64,000 bases of DNA from Streptomyces decoyicus (GCF_019880305.1 NZ_CP082301.1:1-64000), one strand, 5' to 3'; shown: positions 28,819-37,466, numbered from the stretch's first letter. Translations and numbers: made by a program. Notes: generated by a model from the sequence alone, not told the origin.

Positions 28819-28838
28819 TTGTGCACCTAGCTGCACAA
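28819..28838. promoter_or_regulatory. Palindromic operator-like site
   Basis: TTGTGCA and TGCACAA face each other across 6 nt. This symmetric form is typical of TetR/MarR-type operators. No intact regulator lies beside it; the nearest sequences are the DAHP synthase remnant and unassigned DNA. Confidence 0.35.
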
Positions 28839-28939
28839 CGAACGCCGCGCCACGCCCGCCGATACCGCGGCGGCGGCCTTCGCTGAATTGCACCGCGCCG
28901 ACAAGTGCCGGGTTTTCCGTATTCCGGTGCGAAAAACGA

Positions 28940-28986
28940 ATCCGCCCATCCGTCCAGGAGGATTGCCTCCTGGACGGACGGGCGGA
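28940..28986. terminator. Long inverted repeat, probable bidirectional terminator
   Basis: Two arms of about 21 nt (core TCCGTCCAGGAGG against CCTCCTGGACGGA, extended by ATCCGCCC/GGGCGGAT) pair with one mismatch around an ATTG loop. The size fits a terminator between converging genes, now both decayed, or an element end. Confidence 0.55.
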
Positions 28987-29127
28987 TCGGGTGCGGGCGG
29001 GCGGCGCGCCCCCTACCGCTCGGCCCCCTCGAGCAGCGCAGCCTCCTCGGGGCTCGCCATGTCGAGGAGCAGCATCGCGTCGTGGTCCGGGGTGCCGGGC
29101 GGAGCCTGGTAGGTGACGAGGCGCTGG

Positions 29128-29299
29128 CCGTCGCGACGACTGCGGTGCGGGCCGCCTCGTCGATGTGGTGGTAGCCAATGCCGAGGACTTCGTACTCCAC
29201 ACCTGCGGTTACCAGCGCCACCTCCGGTTCCATGAACTCGGGGATGCCCGGGGTGTTGTGCAGGGCGATGGCGGTCCACACCCGTCGGACGCTGTCCTC
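29128..29299 (-). pseudogene. HD-domain hydrolase fragment
   Basis: About 57 residues (EDSVRRVWTAIALHNTPG, IPEFMEPEVALVTAGVEYE, VLGIGYHHID) match the middle of actinobacterial HD-domain phosphohydrolases. The N-terminal HD ligands and the C-terminal third are missing. It is a remnant only. Confidence 0.6.
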
Positions 29300-29640
29300 A
29301 CCCGCCTTCTCCTGGTGACAGCCAGCAGAGGGCCGACGCCGGTGATCGCCGCCGCGCGGTGCGCGCCAGGGGGGTGCGCTGCGGATCAGGCCGCCGACGC
29401 CGCATGAGCGTGGCATGAGCCGATCGTGAGCGACGTGGCAGAGCCTTGTCCTGTGCCGGTCGCGGTGGCAACCCGTTTCTGCTGCGTGGCCGGCGGCAGC
29501 ACTCCGTTCCCGGAGGGTTCGGAGCTGATGCACACCTCGCTCACCACGGGCTCCGCATTGCCTGGACGGCCTCGCCCGGAGTCGTGAACGGAATCGCAGG
29601 ACGCAATCCGCACTTCAGGTGGAAGGTAAGGGAAACAAAC
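29300..29640. other. Intergenic upstream of the secreted-protein gene
   Basis: No gene is supported. The last 60 bp are relatively A-rich and include the ribosome site for the gene at 29641. No clear promoter was picked out. Confidence 0.4.
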
Positions 29641-30345
29641 ATGAGCAGCAGAATACGCAGCCGGCGGCTGAAGGCGGCCACGGTGGGAGCAGCGGGCGTC
29701 ATGGCGGCGCTGTGTCTGACCATCACCCCGGCGCAGGCAGACTCGCCTGGCGGCGGCGGCAGTCTGATGCCGGACTCCGGGGTTGGTTCCGTCCCCGAGA
29801 CCACCGACGACTGGACCACTCCCGAGGGGCTCGCCAAGTACCTCTCCGGCTGCGGGGAGACGTGCACCTTCGTGCCCCTCGAAAAGGTCGGGGAGCCGAG
29901 TTACGGTACGGCGACGAGGGTGGGGACGCCGAGTCAGAACTGCTCCGCCACCGAAAAGGCTCCACAGAAGTACGAGGAGGCTCAGACCACCGGCCAATCG
30001 ACCACCGTCGGCCTGTCGATCGAAGGCCTTGGGGCGACAGCGAAAGTCGAGCAGAGCTGGTTCAAGTCGAACACCGTGAGCAGTGCGCTCACCGGCACAC
30101 TGACCCCCCATCAAACCGGCTGGTTCGAGGAGGTTCCCGTCACCCAGAAGGCGAAGGGGACTTGGAAGATCGCAGGCGTCGATAATACAAACCCCTTCAG
30201 CGAGGCGAACAAGTACACCGCCGTTGGGCCGCGCGAATTCCAAAACGTCGAGTCGGACATCACTTACAAGATCATCAGGTTCCAGTCCAAAGACATGACT
30301 GCCGACGAAGTCAAGAATCTGTGCGGCAAGGACGGCCCGGTCTAG
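29641..30345 (+). CDS. Secreted protein, possibly aerolysin-like
   Basis: A 234-residue protein with a Sec signal peptide (basic SSRIRSRRLK, then a hydrophobic core, cut near TPAQA-DSP at residue 34). The mature part has TPEGLAKYLSGCGETCTF and NCSA cysteines, which may form disulfides. The alternating Ser/Thr-rich strand TTGQSTTVGLSIEGLGATAK, then EQSWFKSNTVSSALTGTLTP, resembles the amphipathic strands of aerolysin/ETX-MTX2-like beta pore-formers. Toxin function is not shown, and the protein may be a structural exoprotein. AAGGTAAGGG lies 9-10 nt before ATG 29641. Codon use includes more A/T than neighbours. Confidence 0.7.
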   Translation: MSSRIRSRRLKAATVGAAGVMAALCLTITPAQADSPGGGGSLMPDSGVGSVPETTDDWTTPEGLAKYLSGCGETCTFVPLEKVGEPSYGTATRVGTPSQNCSATEKAPQKYEEAQTTGQSTTVGLSIEGLGATAKVEQSWFKSNTVSSALTGTLTPHQTGWFEEVPVTQKAKGTWKIAGVDNTNPFSEANKYTAVGPREFQNVESDITYKIIRFQSKDMTADEVKNLCGKDGPV

Positions 30346-30359
30346 TTCAGTTGGCGCGC

Positions 30360-30535
30360 GGAGTTTGGTGACTGCCGACACGCCGTGAGCGGACCGAAAC
30401 GGGACGAGGGCCTTCTGGCTCGGTGCGGATTGCGACATCTGCAACCGGTGACCAGGAGGCCCCACCTGCTGGTGGAGTACGGCAACTGGAGAAGCCTCTC
30501 CAACCGGCTGCGGATGTGGGCCGTCGAAGGCATCT
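30360..30535 (+). mobile_element. IS5-type transposase N-terminal remnant
   Basis: The plus strand ends with LLVEYGNWRSLSNRLRMWAV, the W-x-x-x-x-R-x-x-W region of IS5-family transposases, then a stop at 30535-30537 and a palindrome. The start and catalytic part are absent. Confidence 0.45.
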
Positions 30536-30587
30536 AAGGGCTGTCCCGTAATCCCTGGCGGGCGCCAGGGATTACGGGACAGCCCTT
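30536..30587. repeat. Perfect 25-bp palindrome
   Basis: Two perfectly complementary 25-nt arms (outer AAGGGCTGTCCCGTAATCCC) flank a GG centre. GGGCTGTCCCGTAA is the type of terminus seen on many Streptomyces IS elements, so this may be two IS ends left by internal deletion, a minimal element, or a terminator. It directly abuts the IS630-type unit. Confidence 0.7.
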
Positions 30588-30657
30588 AGTGCCGCATCAG
30601 GAAACGTTTGCCCTGTACGGGGTTACGGCGAAAGCCGAGTGCGAGACGCCCTGCTCC

Positions 30658-31554
30658 ATGGCCATGATGTGGATCATGACTGTGTACGTCGACAATCCTG
30701 CCCGGCTCGGTGAGAGTCGTCTGTGTGATGGACGGTTGCTTGGTTGGGCCGAGTGGGGGCCGTTGGACGGGGTGCCCGTTCTGTTGTCTCCGGGTGCGGC
30801 TACGAGCCGGTGGCTCGGCTTCGGCGCAGGGGTCGTTGAGGCGCTTGGAGTGCGTCTTGTCTCTGTGGACCGCCCGGGACTCGGTGCCTCAACACCTGCG
30901 CCCGGCCGGACCTTCTCCGACTTCGCTGGTGACATTCGGCAACTCTGCGTGCTGCGAGGGCTGGGGCATCCGGCTGTGGTCGGGAACTCACAAGGCGCGC
31001 CGTTCGCTCTCGCCTGCGCTGAGGAGGGTGTGGCCTCGGTACTGGCTGTCGTCTCCGGCGCGGATGAGGTCGCCGCGCCGGAGTTCGCTTCCGCTCTGGC
31101 TGCGGACCTGCGTGGCCTGGTTGAGCGGACCGCGTGCGACCCGGTCGGCGCCGAGGAGTTTTTCGCGGGCTTCACTGCGGATGCGATGTGGGACATGGTC
31201 ATGGCCGGGAGTCCAGGGTGCGACCTCGCCGTGTATCAGGATCCTGATTTCGCGGCTGTTTACCGCAGGGCCTTGGACGAGGGTTTTGTTCAAGGTGCTG
31301 CTGGTTACGCCCGCGACACGGTCCTGTCCATGGGGCGGTGGCCGTTCGCCCTCGACGAGATCACTGTCCCGGTCGAGATCTGGTACGGCGAACGGGACGC
31401 CAGCCACTCGCCCGATAACGGAGCACTGCTCGCTACCCGTATACCCGGTGCTCATCACCGTGTCGTACCGGGGATCGGCGGCGCGCTGCTGTGGACACAT
31501 TCCGAGTCGATCCTCACTTCGCTTCTTGAGAAGGCATCTCCTTTCCACGCATAA
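30658..31554 (+). CDS. Alpha/beta hydrolase
   Basis: A 298-residue alpha/beta-fold hydrolase. VLLSPGAATSRWLG supplies the oxyanion region. VSVDRPGLGASTP is a typical strand-turn. The nucleophile elbow GNSQGAPFA holds Ser near residue 110. EIWYGERDASHSP has the acid Asp and the late PGAHHRVVP the His. Substrate is unknown; methyl-esterase-like or proline-iminopeptidase-like enzymes share this layout. Several in-frame ATGs (30658, 30664, 30667, 30676) are possible and none has a clear ribosome site. Codon third positions hold more A/T than most neighbours, and the gene sits inside an IS630-type unit, which suggests transfer. Confidence 0.8.
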   Translation: MAMMWIMTVYVDNPARLGESRLCDGRLLGWAEWGPLDGVPVLLSPGAATSRWLGFGAGVVEALGVRLVSVDRPGLGASTPAPGRTFSDFAGDIRQLCVLRGLGHPAVVGNSQGAPFALACAEEGVASVLAVVSGADEVAAPEFASALAADLRGLVERTACDPVGAEEFFAGFTADAMWDMVMAGSPGCDLAVYQDPDFAAVYRRALDEGFVQGAAGYARDTVLSMGRWPFALDEITVPVEIWYGERDASHSPDNGALLATRIPGAHHRVVPGIGGALLWTHSESILTSLLEKASPFHA

Positions 31555-32089
31555 AGGCCTGGAAGACCTACCGCGACCCGGTCTACGCGGCCAAGAAGGG
31601 GCGGGTGGAGCACCTGTACGCGATCGCCGACGGCGAGGTCATACCCGAGGACGGTGAGACCGAGGTGGTGTTCTGCCTGGATGAGTTCGGTCCGCTGAAC
31701 CTCCAGCCGCACCCGGGCCGGCAGTGGGCCGAGCGCGGCGGCAGGTACAAGGATCCCGAGCGCAAGCCCAGGTCCAGGCGGCGGGCAACCTGCACTCGCC
31801 CCCCACGGGGTCCGGCACCTCTCCGCCGCCTACGACCTCGCCAAGGGCAAGCTCTACGGCCACATCAAGAAAACCAAGAACCGGTCGAAGTTCCTGGAGT
31901 TCTGCCGCTACCTGGCTGAACCGCATCGAGGCCCAGTTCACCGCCCTGCGCTATTTCGCCCTCGACGGCACCGGCCATCCCAGCCACAAAGAACAGGGCA
32001 GCATGATCCGTCGCTACATCATCTGGCGAAACCGCCACACCAACGACGAACGCTCACGTGCTGTGTTCCACAGGGCAAACCTTGCCTGA
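31551..32089 (+). pseudogene. IS630-family transposase, 3' part, frameshifted
   Basis: KTYRDPVYAAKKGRVEHLY and VVFCLDEFGPLNLQPHPG (first catalytic Asp region) open the fragment. FLEFCRYL and WLNRIEAQFTALRYFALDGT followed by YIIWRNRHTNDE continue in other frames, with the middle catalytic Asp segment deleted. It ends at TGA 32087-32089, 10 nt before the element end. Inactive. Confidence 0.8.
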
Positions 32090-32121
32090 TGCGGCACTAG
32101 GGTGTCTTCAAATGATCTCGG

Positions 32122-32529
32122 GTGGTGGATCATGGTCGGGTGATACGTCGCCATGAACTGTCTGATGCTGAGTGGGAGTTCGTCCGGCCACTGCTGCCCG
32201 AATCCTTGCGGGGCCGGAAGCGGCTGGATGACCGCACCGTGCTCAACGGGATCGTGTGGAAGTTCCGGACCGGCACGGCCTGGCGGGACGTGCCCGAGCG
32301 GTACGGCCCGTGGGCCACACTCCACACCCGCTTCCGCCGGTGGGCCCTGGACGGCACCTTCGAGCGAATGCTCCAGGCCGCCCAGGCCAGGGCGGACGAG
32401 ACGGGGGACATCGACTGGCTCGTGTCCGTCGATTCCACCGTCGTCCGCGCCCACCAGCACGCCGCCGGGGCCCGAAAAGGGGGCTCCAAAGCCCCGCACT
32501 CGGACGCTCCCCAACTCCTAGGTGCGTAG
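32122..32529 (+). pseudogene. IS5-family transposase, truncated
   Basis: A 135-residue N-terminal part of an IS5-type transposase (LSDAEWEFVRPLLPES, RTGTAWRDVPERYGPWATL, FRRWALDGTFERML, VDSTVVRAHQHAAGARKG), with the first catalytic Asp. It normally continues to about 270 residues but ends after an aberrant tail at TAG 32527. The left end of this copy starts right after the IS630-type unit. Confidence 0.8.
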
Positions 32530-32607
32530 TCGTTCGGGCCCGCGGGGTGGCCTTCGGTCGGATCGCTCTGAAGGGCGAGAAACGCCTTCCTTCAAGAAGA
32601 GGAGGGT

Positions 32608-32870
32608 TCACATCAGGGCGTTCACTGCGGCAGCGAAGGCCCGCGGGATGCATTCGGCCGTGGGCACGATGCGCGGTGCAAGCACGGGCTGCTGTCGGGC
32701 CCGTACCAGAAGTTCCGTCAGCAGCCGATGGCGGCGGGTCGCGCGTTTCCAGTCAGCCTCGTAGCGACTTGGGGTGCCTCGGCGCACGTTGTTCACCAAG
32801 GCTTCGGCGACTATGAGGGCCAGCGAAATACCCTCACGAAGACCTTCACGGATCCGCGTCTCCGCGCGGC
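32608..32870 (-). pseudogene. FAD-dependent oxidoreductase C-terminal fragment
   Basis: GISLALIVAEALVNNVRRG, RRHRLLTELLVRARQQP and APRIVPTAECIPRAFAAAV match the C-terminus of geranylgeranyl-reductase-like FAD oxidoreductases, starting at the conserved GEGISLAL point. The FAD- and substrate-binding parts are missing and upstream DNA is unrelated. Confidence 0.6.
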
Positions 32871-33520
32871 CATCGTCGACTGGCCCACCTTCAACGGCAT
32901 CGTCATATGGCCCGGCACCGACTCCTACCGCCTCGCCACGGCTCGCGCGGGGGCCGAACAGCGGCACAGACCGGCTGATCGTCGGGGCGGCTCAGCGGGC
33001 CGTCGCTCGCGCAGGCAACGGGCCGGGGCGAATCATCGGGAGCCGGTGTTCTCGGACCAGACTTGCTGGATCGTTCCGTAGTCGATCACGACAATGCCCT
33101 CCTGCCGCAGAAGGTCATGGGCCGGGGCGACGATGTCAGGAACTCGTAGGCCGTCCGCGCACGGGCCAGCCGCTGTCGACAGCCTGCATCTCAGGGCTTC
33201 CCGAACTGGGGTGCCCCGCCCACTCATTGAGGCCGGTCGGCAGGTCGCGCAGTCTCGTCGAGCCGGGCTTGTCCGAGCAGAGCCGCCCGTCCGGCGGGAC
33301 GCTGTGCTGGGGGCCGAGCGAGTGCGGGTTCATGTGATGGGTGAGGAAGAGGGCAGCGGTTGCTGCGGATCATCCGCTGGGGCGCGGGATCGGTGGTGAC
33401 TGGCGGAAGGAGTAAGTGATCCGTTCGCACCCCTTCCGCATGCACGCCGCTGTGGGGCGGGCGACGGTGTGAACGTCGGCACCTTGCCGGCCAGGGTGTG
33501 CATCGTGAGGGAGCGAACAG
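32871..33520. other. Rearranged DNA, small remnants only
   Basis: A plus-strand segment (AAIVDWPTFNGIVIWPGTD at about 32865-32925) and a minus-strand segment ending IVVIDYGTIQQVWSENTG (stop at 33033) look protein-like, but I cannot name them. The rest has no supported gene. GAGGGAGCGAACAG before 33521 is the ribosome site of the next gene. Confidence 0.35.
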
Positions 33521-34099
33521 ATGTCGGAACGCAATACCGGGCTGCGCAGTATGCACGATCTGGGGCTGGCCGCGTGGTTCGGTGGTTCCCTGATGGGAGC
33601 GGTCGGCGTGAACAGTGCGGCTCAGGCTGAGGGCGGCACGTGGCGGAACACCGCCCGGATCGCCAGCGCGGGATGGGCGAAATGGACGCCGGTCAACGCC
33701 GCGGCGATCGCCGTTCACCTGGTCGGCAGCAGCGGACTGCTGGCCGCCAACGCGGCCCGGGTCGCCACCCAACAGGGTGTGGCCGCCTCCACCATTGCCA
33801 AAACAGCTCTCACCGGCGCCGCCCTGGCCGCCACCGCCTACGCCCGCATCCTCGGCAAAAAGATTGAGCTCTCCTCCTCCGACAGCCCCGACGATGTGGA
33901 GAAGGCGGCGCAGCACCCCCTCGACACCGACAAAGCCCAGCAACACCTCGCCTGCATGCAGTGGGCGGTCCCGGCGCTTACCGGTGGCCTGATCGTTCTT
34001 AACGCCCTGCACGGTGAACAGCAGCGCCCCGCGGAGCAGATCCGCGGAATGCTGCGGCGTGCCCGGTCGCAGGCGTCGCACTGGGCCGTTATGCACTAG
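33521..34099 (+). CDS. Conserved actinobacterial membrane protein
   Basis: A 192-residue protein. MHDLGLAAWFGGSLMGAVGVN forms the first helix, then helices near 65-85 (VNAAAIAVHLVGSSGLL), 95-115 and 150-165 (VPALTGGLIVLNALHG). The tail is basic. It is a recurring hypothetical membrane protein in Streptomyces near other stress genes; function unknown. Strong ribosome site GAGGGAGCG, and start ATG 33521. Its codon use is typical. Confidence 0.75.
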   Translation: MSERNTGLRSMHDLGLAAWFGGSLMGAVGVNSAAQAEGGTWRNTARIASAGWAKWTPVNAAAIAVHLVGSSGLLAANAARVATQQGVAASTIAKTALTGAALAATAYARILGKKIELSSSDSPDDVEKAAQHPLDTDKAQQHLACMQWAVPALTGGLIVLNALHGEQQRPAEQIRGMLRRARSQASHWAVMH

Positions 34100-34240
34100 C
34101 CACAGCCGCTACACCGCCCCCCGGCTGTCTGTGCAGCCGCCGCCGACAGCTTCATCGGCAGAGGTACTGCTCCTCGGCGACGGAGTGCGCACCAGCCCGA
34201 GGGCCGGGCGTGTCGCCCACGTCTCCCGCACGGGCGGCGC

Positions 34241-34282
34241 GGACGATGGGCACAGAACGCACCGCACCCGCCGTGATCGTCC
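34241..34282 (+). repeat. 42-bp interspersed repeat, copy A
   Basis: GGACGATGGG to ATCGTCC, 42 bp, matches copy B at 52571-52612 with 2 differences. The ends GGACGAT/ATCGTCC are a 7-bp inverted repeat. It lies about 190 bp upstream of the small zinc-binding ORF at 34469. Confidence 0.7.
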
Positions 34283-34468
34283 TGGCCACCATCGGCCGGC
34301 GGCCCTGTGCCCCACCCCTCTCCCGGGGCGCCCGGCGGGCACAGGGCCCGCGACACCGCTTGAGCCACAAGCAGCTCAGCGAGAACTTCACGAATGCAGG
34401 GCGCCGCGGTTCACTCCGGGCCGGTGCCCCGCAAGGCAGTAGCGCCCGGGCGGGACCAAAACCGCCGC

Positions 34469-34681
34469 GTGAGCAACGAGCGTGATCCAGACGAGGAACT
34501 ACCCGCTCTGTGCGATCTGTGCGGTGCGGCCGTCGTTAACGGATCACAGGTGCAGCACTGGTGGCGGACTCCGCCGCCGCCACACCCGCAACACCTGGAG
34601 CTGGAGGGACGGCGACCGCTGACAGCCTGCACGACAAAGCACCTAGCCGAACCTCAGGGGCAATCACCCGGCGACCTGTGA
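34469..34681 (+). CDS. Small Cys-containing (zinc-ribbon-like) protein
   Basis: A 70-residue ORF with LPALCDLCGAAVVNG, a later LEGRRPLTACTTKHLAE and a Pro-rich middle. CxxC plus a distant Cys and His could bind zinc. The layout recalls small Streptomyces proteins that place a treble-clef-like motif before an LLTAC..HL motif. Start GTG 34469 has weak support, and the gene may be marginal. It follows the repeat element at 34241. Confidence 0.45.
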   Translation: MSNERDPDEELPALCDLCGAAVVNGSQVQHWWRTPPPPHPQHLELEGRRPLTACTTKHLAEPQGQSPGDL

Positions 34682-34909
34682 ACGCGGAACTGTGGGCCGG
34701 TCAGATCGTCGGCCACAGGTTCCGCTGCGCGGTGCTCCATTCCACCTGTGGGTGGGGTCAGCTGGTCCAAGTGGGTGCCATCCAGTCGCCGGCATCCAGC
34801 TCAGCGGGTGTGATGGGGGTGCTGCCTGTCGACCGTCTCAACGTGCGAAGCAGAGCGCGTTGAGCGCGTCGGCCGTCGCGACTGCCGACGCTGCAACGAG
34901 GAAGGAGTC

Positions 34910-35977
34910 ATGGTGGCAACGCCCCCCTCTGATGGCCCGGACCGCGCAGGCCACGACGCCGACGGCGCTGACCACGGTGGTGGCGCTCACAGGCGCCTGA
35001 GCGGCGACAGTGGCAGTGCGAGTCGCTCCCACGTCGGCGAGGGCGGCGACGGCGATACCGGTCGCCCCTCCCGGAAAGGTGCCGCGGACGGTGGTTCGTT
35101 GAGGGGCGTCGTGAAGCGCACATTGCGGGAGTTCAAGGAGGACAATCTCACGGACTGGGCGGCTGCCCTGACCTATTACGGAGTGCTGGCGATCTTCCCT
35201 GCCCTGCTGGCTCTGGTGTCCGTTCTGGGACTGCTGGGTCCTTCCACCATCGACTCACTGATCAAGAACCTCTCCAGCATCGCGCCCGGGTCCGTGCGCA
35301 GCATCCTCACCACCGTGCTGGAGCAGCTGAAGGGCGGTCAGGGCAAGGCCCTGCTCGCGTTGATCATCGGTGTTGCCCTGGCTCTGTGGTCGGCCTCCGG
35401 CTACGTCGCCGCCTTCATGCGCGCGTCCAATGTCGTCTACGACATCGGTGAGGGCCGGCCTGTGTGGAAGGCGCTGTGGGTCCGTCTCGGCATCACCGTA
35501 GCCGTGGTGATCCTCCTGGCCCTCACCGCGGTCGGGGTCGTGTTCACCGGCACCGTGGCCAAGAAGATGGGGTCGATCCTGGGGCTGGGCGACACGGCAG
35601 TGACCGTGTGGAACGTCGCCAAGTGGCCCGTCATGCTCATCCTGGTCGCTCTGAGTGTCATGGTGCTGTACTGGGCAGCCCCGAACGTCAGACGCCGAAT
35701 CCGGCGCGTACTGCCCGGCGGCGTCCTGGCCGTTGTCCTCTGGCTCATCGCCTCTGCACTGTTCGCCCTCTACGTCGCCAACTTCAGCAGCTACAACAAG
35801 ACCTACGGCACCTTCGCCACCCCTATCGTCGCGCTGATCTGGCTGTGGCTCACCAACATCGCAATCCTGCTCGGGCTGGAGTTCAACGCCGAACTCGAGC
35901 GCGGACGTGCCATTGACAGCGGCCATCCTCCAGGCGACGAGCCCTACGCCGAGCCCCGCGACACCCGCAAACTGTGA
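34910..35977 (+). CDS. YihY/BrkB-family membrane protein
   Basis: A 355-residue protein. A polar, Gly/Asp/His-rich N-terminal region (1-65) precedes TLREFKEDNLTDWAAALTYYG, the BrkB opening. Six membrane helices follow, with GYVAAFMRASNVVYDIGEGRP (two parts), NVRRRIRRVLPGGVLAVVLW and YGTFATPIVALIWLWLTN. The family (virulence factor BrkB, formerly misnamed RNase BN) may be a transporter or assembly protein; its function is unresolved. GAAGGAG precedes ATG 34910. It stands alone, with hairpins right after its stop. Confidence 0.9.
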   Translation: MVATPPSDGPDRAGHDADGADHGGGAHRRLSGDSGSASRSHVGEGGDGDTGRPSRKGAADGGSLRGVVKRTLREFKEDNLTDWAAALTYYGVLAIFPALLALVSVLGLLGPSTIDSLIKNLSSIAPGSVRSILTTVLEQLKGGQGKALLALIIGVALALWSASGYVAAFMRASNVVYDIGEGRPVWKALWVRLGITVAVVILLALTAVGVVFTGTVAKKMGSILGLGDTAVTVWNVAKWPVMLILVALSVMVLYWAAPNVRRRIRRVLPGGVLAVVLWLIASALFALYVANFSSYNKTYGTFATPIVALIWLWLTNIAILLGLEFNAELERGRAIDSGHPPGDEPYAEPRDTRKL

Positions 35978-36025
35978 GGATGTCCGGGCACGCCTCAGAT
36001 CTCCCATGACATCCTCGCCCGGACA
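35976..36025 (+). terminator. Overlapping alternative hairpins after brkB
   Basis: GAGGATGTC (35976-35984) can pair with GACATCCTC (36008-36016), while TGTCCGGGC (35981-35989) can pair with GCCCGGACA (36017-36025). The left arms overlap, so the two stems exclude each other. It starts at the brkB stop codon and probably ends that transcript. Confidence 0.5.
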
Positions 36026-36216
36026 CACAAGACCACTGCGTCGCCTGGAGCGGCCCTGCCAGCTAGGTCGGATTCTGACGAACTCACCCGGAAGCTGTGC
36101 GCCCGGTCCCCCTCCGTCCACCAGCCGCCCGGCACCCCACCATGCGGGCTGATAACGAATGCGTGACCGTCGGCGGCAACACAGAGTTTCGGAGCGTTAC
36201 CTACCGTTCCATGCAA

Positions 36217-36396
36217 TCAGCCTCTGTTCTTAAAAGTGTCCTTGGCCTTCTCCTTGGCCTCACGGGCAGCACCCTTACTCTGCTTCGCCTGACCTTTGGC
36301 AATCGCGCCCTCATTACCGACGGATCGACCGGCCTCTTTCTTCGCTGTGCCTTTGACCTGCTCGACCTTCGCCTTCGCCTTTTCGCTCGCGCTCAC
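36217..36396 (-). CDS. CsbD-family stress protein
   Basis: A 59-residue, very basic/acidic repeat-like protein: SASEKAKAKVEQVKGTAKK, AIAKGQAKQSKGAAREAKEK, then AKDTFKNRG. The KAKVEQVKGTAK pattern is the CsbD-like signature. CsbD proteins are small, general-stress-induced (sigma-B in Bacillus) and probably intrinsically helical; no activity is known. GTG 36394-36396 follows AGAGGCGAATC. Its upstream DNA is clearly more A/T-rich than the rest of the window. Confidence 0.85.
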   Translation of the reverse strand: MSASEKAKAKVEQVKGTAKKEAGRSVGNEGAIAKGQAKQSKGAAREAKEKAKDTFKNRG

Positions 36397-36616
36397 GATT
36401 CGCCTCTTTCTCGCGCCCAGCTACTAGAAGCAATAATCGCACACATTGCATTCGAGTGGCTCGACTCGGCAGACAAAATGCACCGTGTGTTATGCCCATG
36501 CCATAAAGCCCCACGAAACCGCAACAGGCACTGCGCTGTAGTCGGCATACGTGACCCGCCTGTCCCAGCAGACGTCAGAGCGTGCGCGATGACGCCCGGC
36601 TGGGCCGGCTCATGAC

Positions 36617-37057
36617 CTACCGCCGGGCAGGCCGATGTCCGAACAGGTGTCGCTTGTGGCGGTGCCCATCGCCGTCGGATCGGCCACCCCGAGGAGAGGC
36701 GCTGTCCCGCTGTGCGGCTGTTACCGGGTCGCTCGTGTCAGGGTGGTCGACGCGGTCGTCGTGGCCCGTGCGTACAGCGGTTGCATCGCGGCGCTTCCCC
36801 CTGCCCCCCTGACGCATTGCATGCTTCCTGCGAGCGGTTCGGCGCATGCCGCCGAGGAGCAGACTCAACCCGAGCACTGCCACCGCGCCGACGATGGCAC
36901 CGAAGAGGAACAACGTGCCGGTGGATCCGGTCATGTGGTAACCGAAAACCTTGAATGCTGATGTCAACTCGTGTGCGCCACCCAGGTTGGCCACAACTGC
37001 GGCGACACCGACGACTACCGCAGCGATCAAAAGGATGACTCCGAGAATCACAATCAT
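36617..37057 (-). CDS. Small two-helix membrane protein
   Basis: A 146-residue protein. Helix one (VILGVILLIAAVVVGVAAVV, residues 3-22), an extracellular loop, helix two (GAIVGAVAVLGLSLLLGG), then a long basic, His/Asp/Arg-rich cytoplasmic tail. This form is common among stress-associated hypothetical proteins of Streptomyces. CAGGAG lies 6 nt before ATG 37055-37057. It is in the same orientation as csbD, 220 bp upstream of it. Confidence 0.7.
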   Translation of the reverse strand: MIVILGVILLIAAVVVGVAAVVANLGGAHELTSAFKVFGYHMTGSTGTLFLFGAIVGAVAVLGLSLLLGGMRRTARRKHAMRQGGRGKRRDATAVRTGHDDRVDHPDTSDPVTAAQRDSASPRGGRSDGDGHRHKRHLFGHRPARR

Positions 37058-37466
37058 GACGAACTCCTGGCAATTTTCCGAAAGCGCTGTTCTCAGGCTG
37101 CACCCATCCCTTCGCAGGCACCACCGGGCGCCTTTTCCTTCAGCACCTTGCGCGCGATGCGACAGCCCCAGGTCCGGTTTGCCCTGCTCGTGACTGGCAC
37201 TCCAGCCCCATAACGGCACCCGCGATGAACGCCACGGAAAGACCGTCGCGTCTTCAGTAAGCGGTTGAAGAAATTGCCGCGCGCCACTACGAAGCCCTGG
37301 CGGTGAACGACCGGCTCTCCCGCCGCGACCGAGCCAGGCCCGACTGGGGGTAGGCACTGACCACACACCGCGCCCGAGTGGTCGGTGCATCGGATAGCTA
37401 GCAGGCTGAAGAAAACACGCGGACCATCCAGATCCTCGTTCCCGGCTCTCGGGGCGGAGGTGCCGT
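37058..37466. other. Divergent intergenic region
   Basis: Between the small membrane protein (leftward) and the methyltransferase operon (rightward). No gene, tRNA or clear regulatory palindrome was recognised. Confidence 0.4.

Larger units (their letters stand above)
30587..32099 (+). mobile_element. IS630-type unit with hydrolase cargo, bounded by 30-bp inverted repeats
   Basis: The ends at 30587-30616 and 32070-32099 are 30-nt inverted repeats differing at 2 positions (outer TAGTGCCGCATCAGG) and begin with TA, the target used by IS630/Tc1 elements. Inside lie an alpha/beta hydrolase gene and the damaged 3' part of an IS630-family transposase. The transposase 5' part has been replaced by the hydrolase, so the unit could move only with enzyme supplied in trans. 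Confidence 0.75.

Noticed and set aside
36470..36520. Sigma-B-type promoter for csbD
   Set aside because: GTTT and GGGCAT boxes occur on the minus strand, but spacing (18 nt) and the -10 box deviate from the GNNT-N14-16-GGGTAY consensus; too weak to list.
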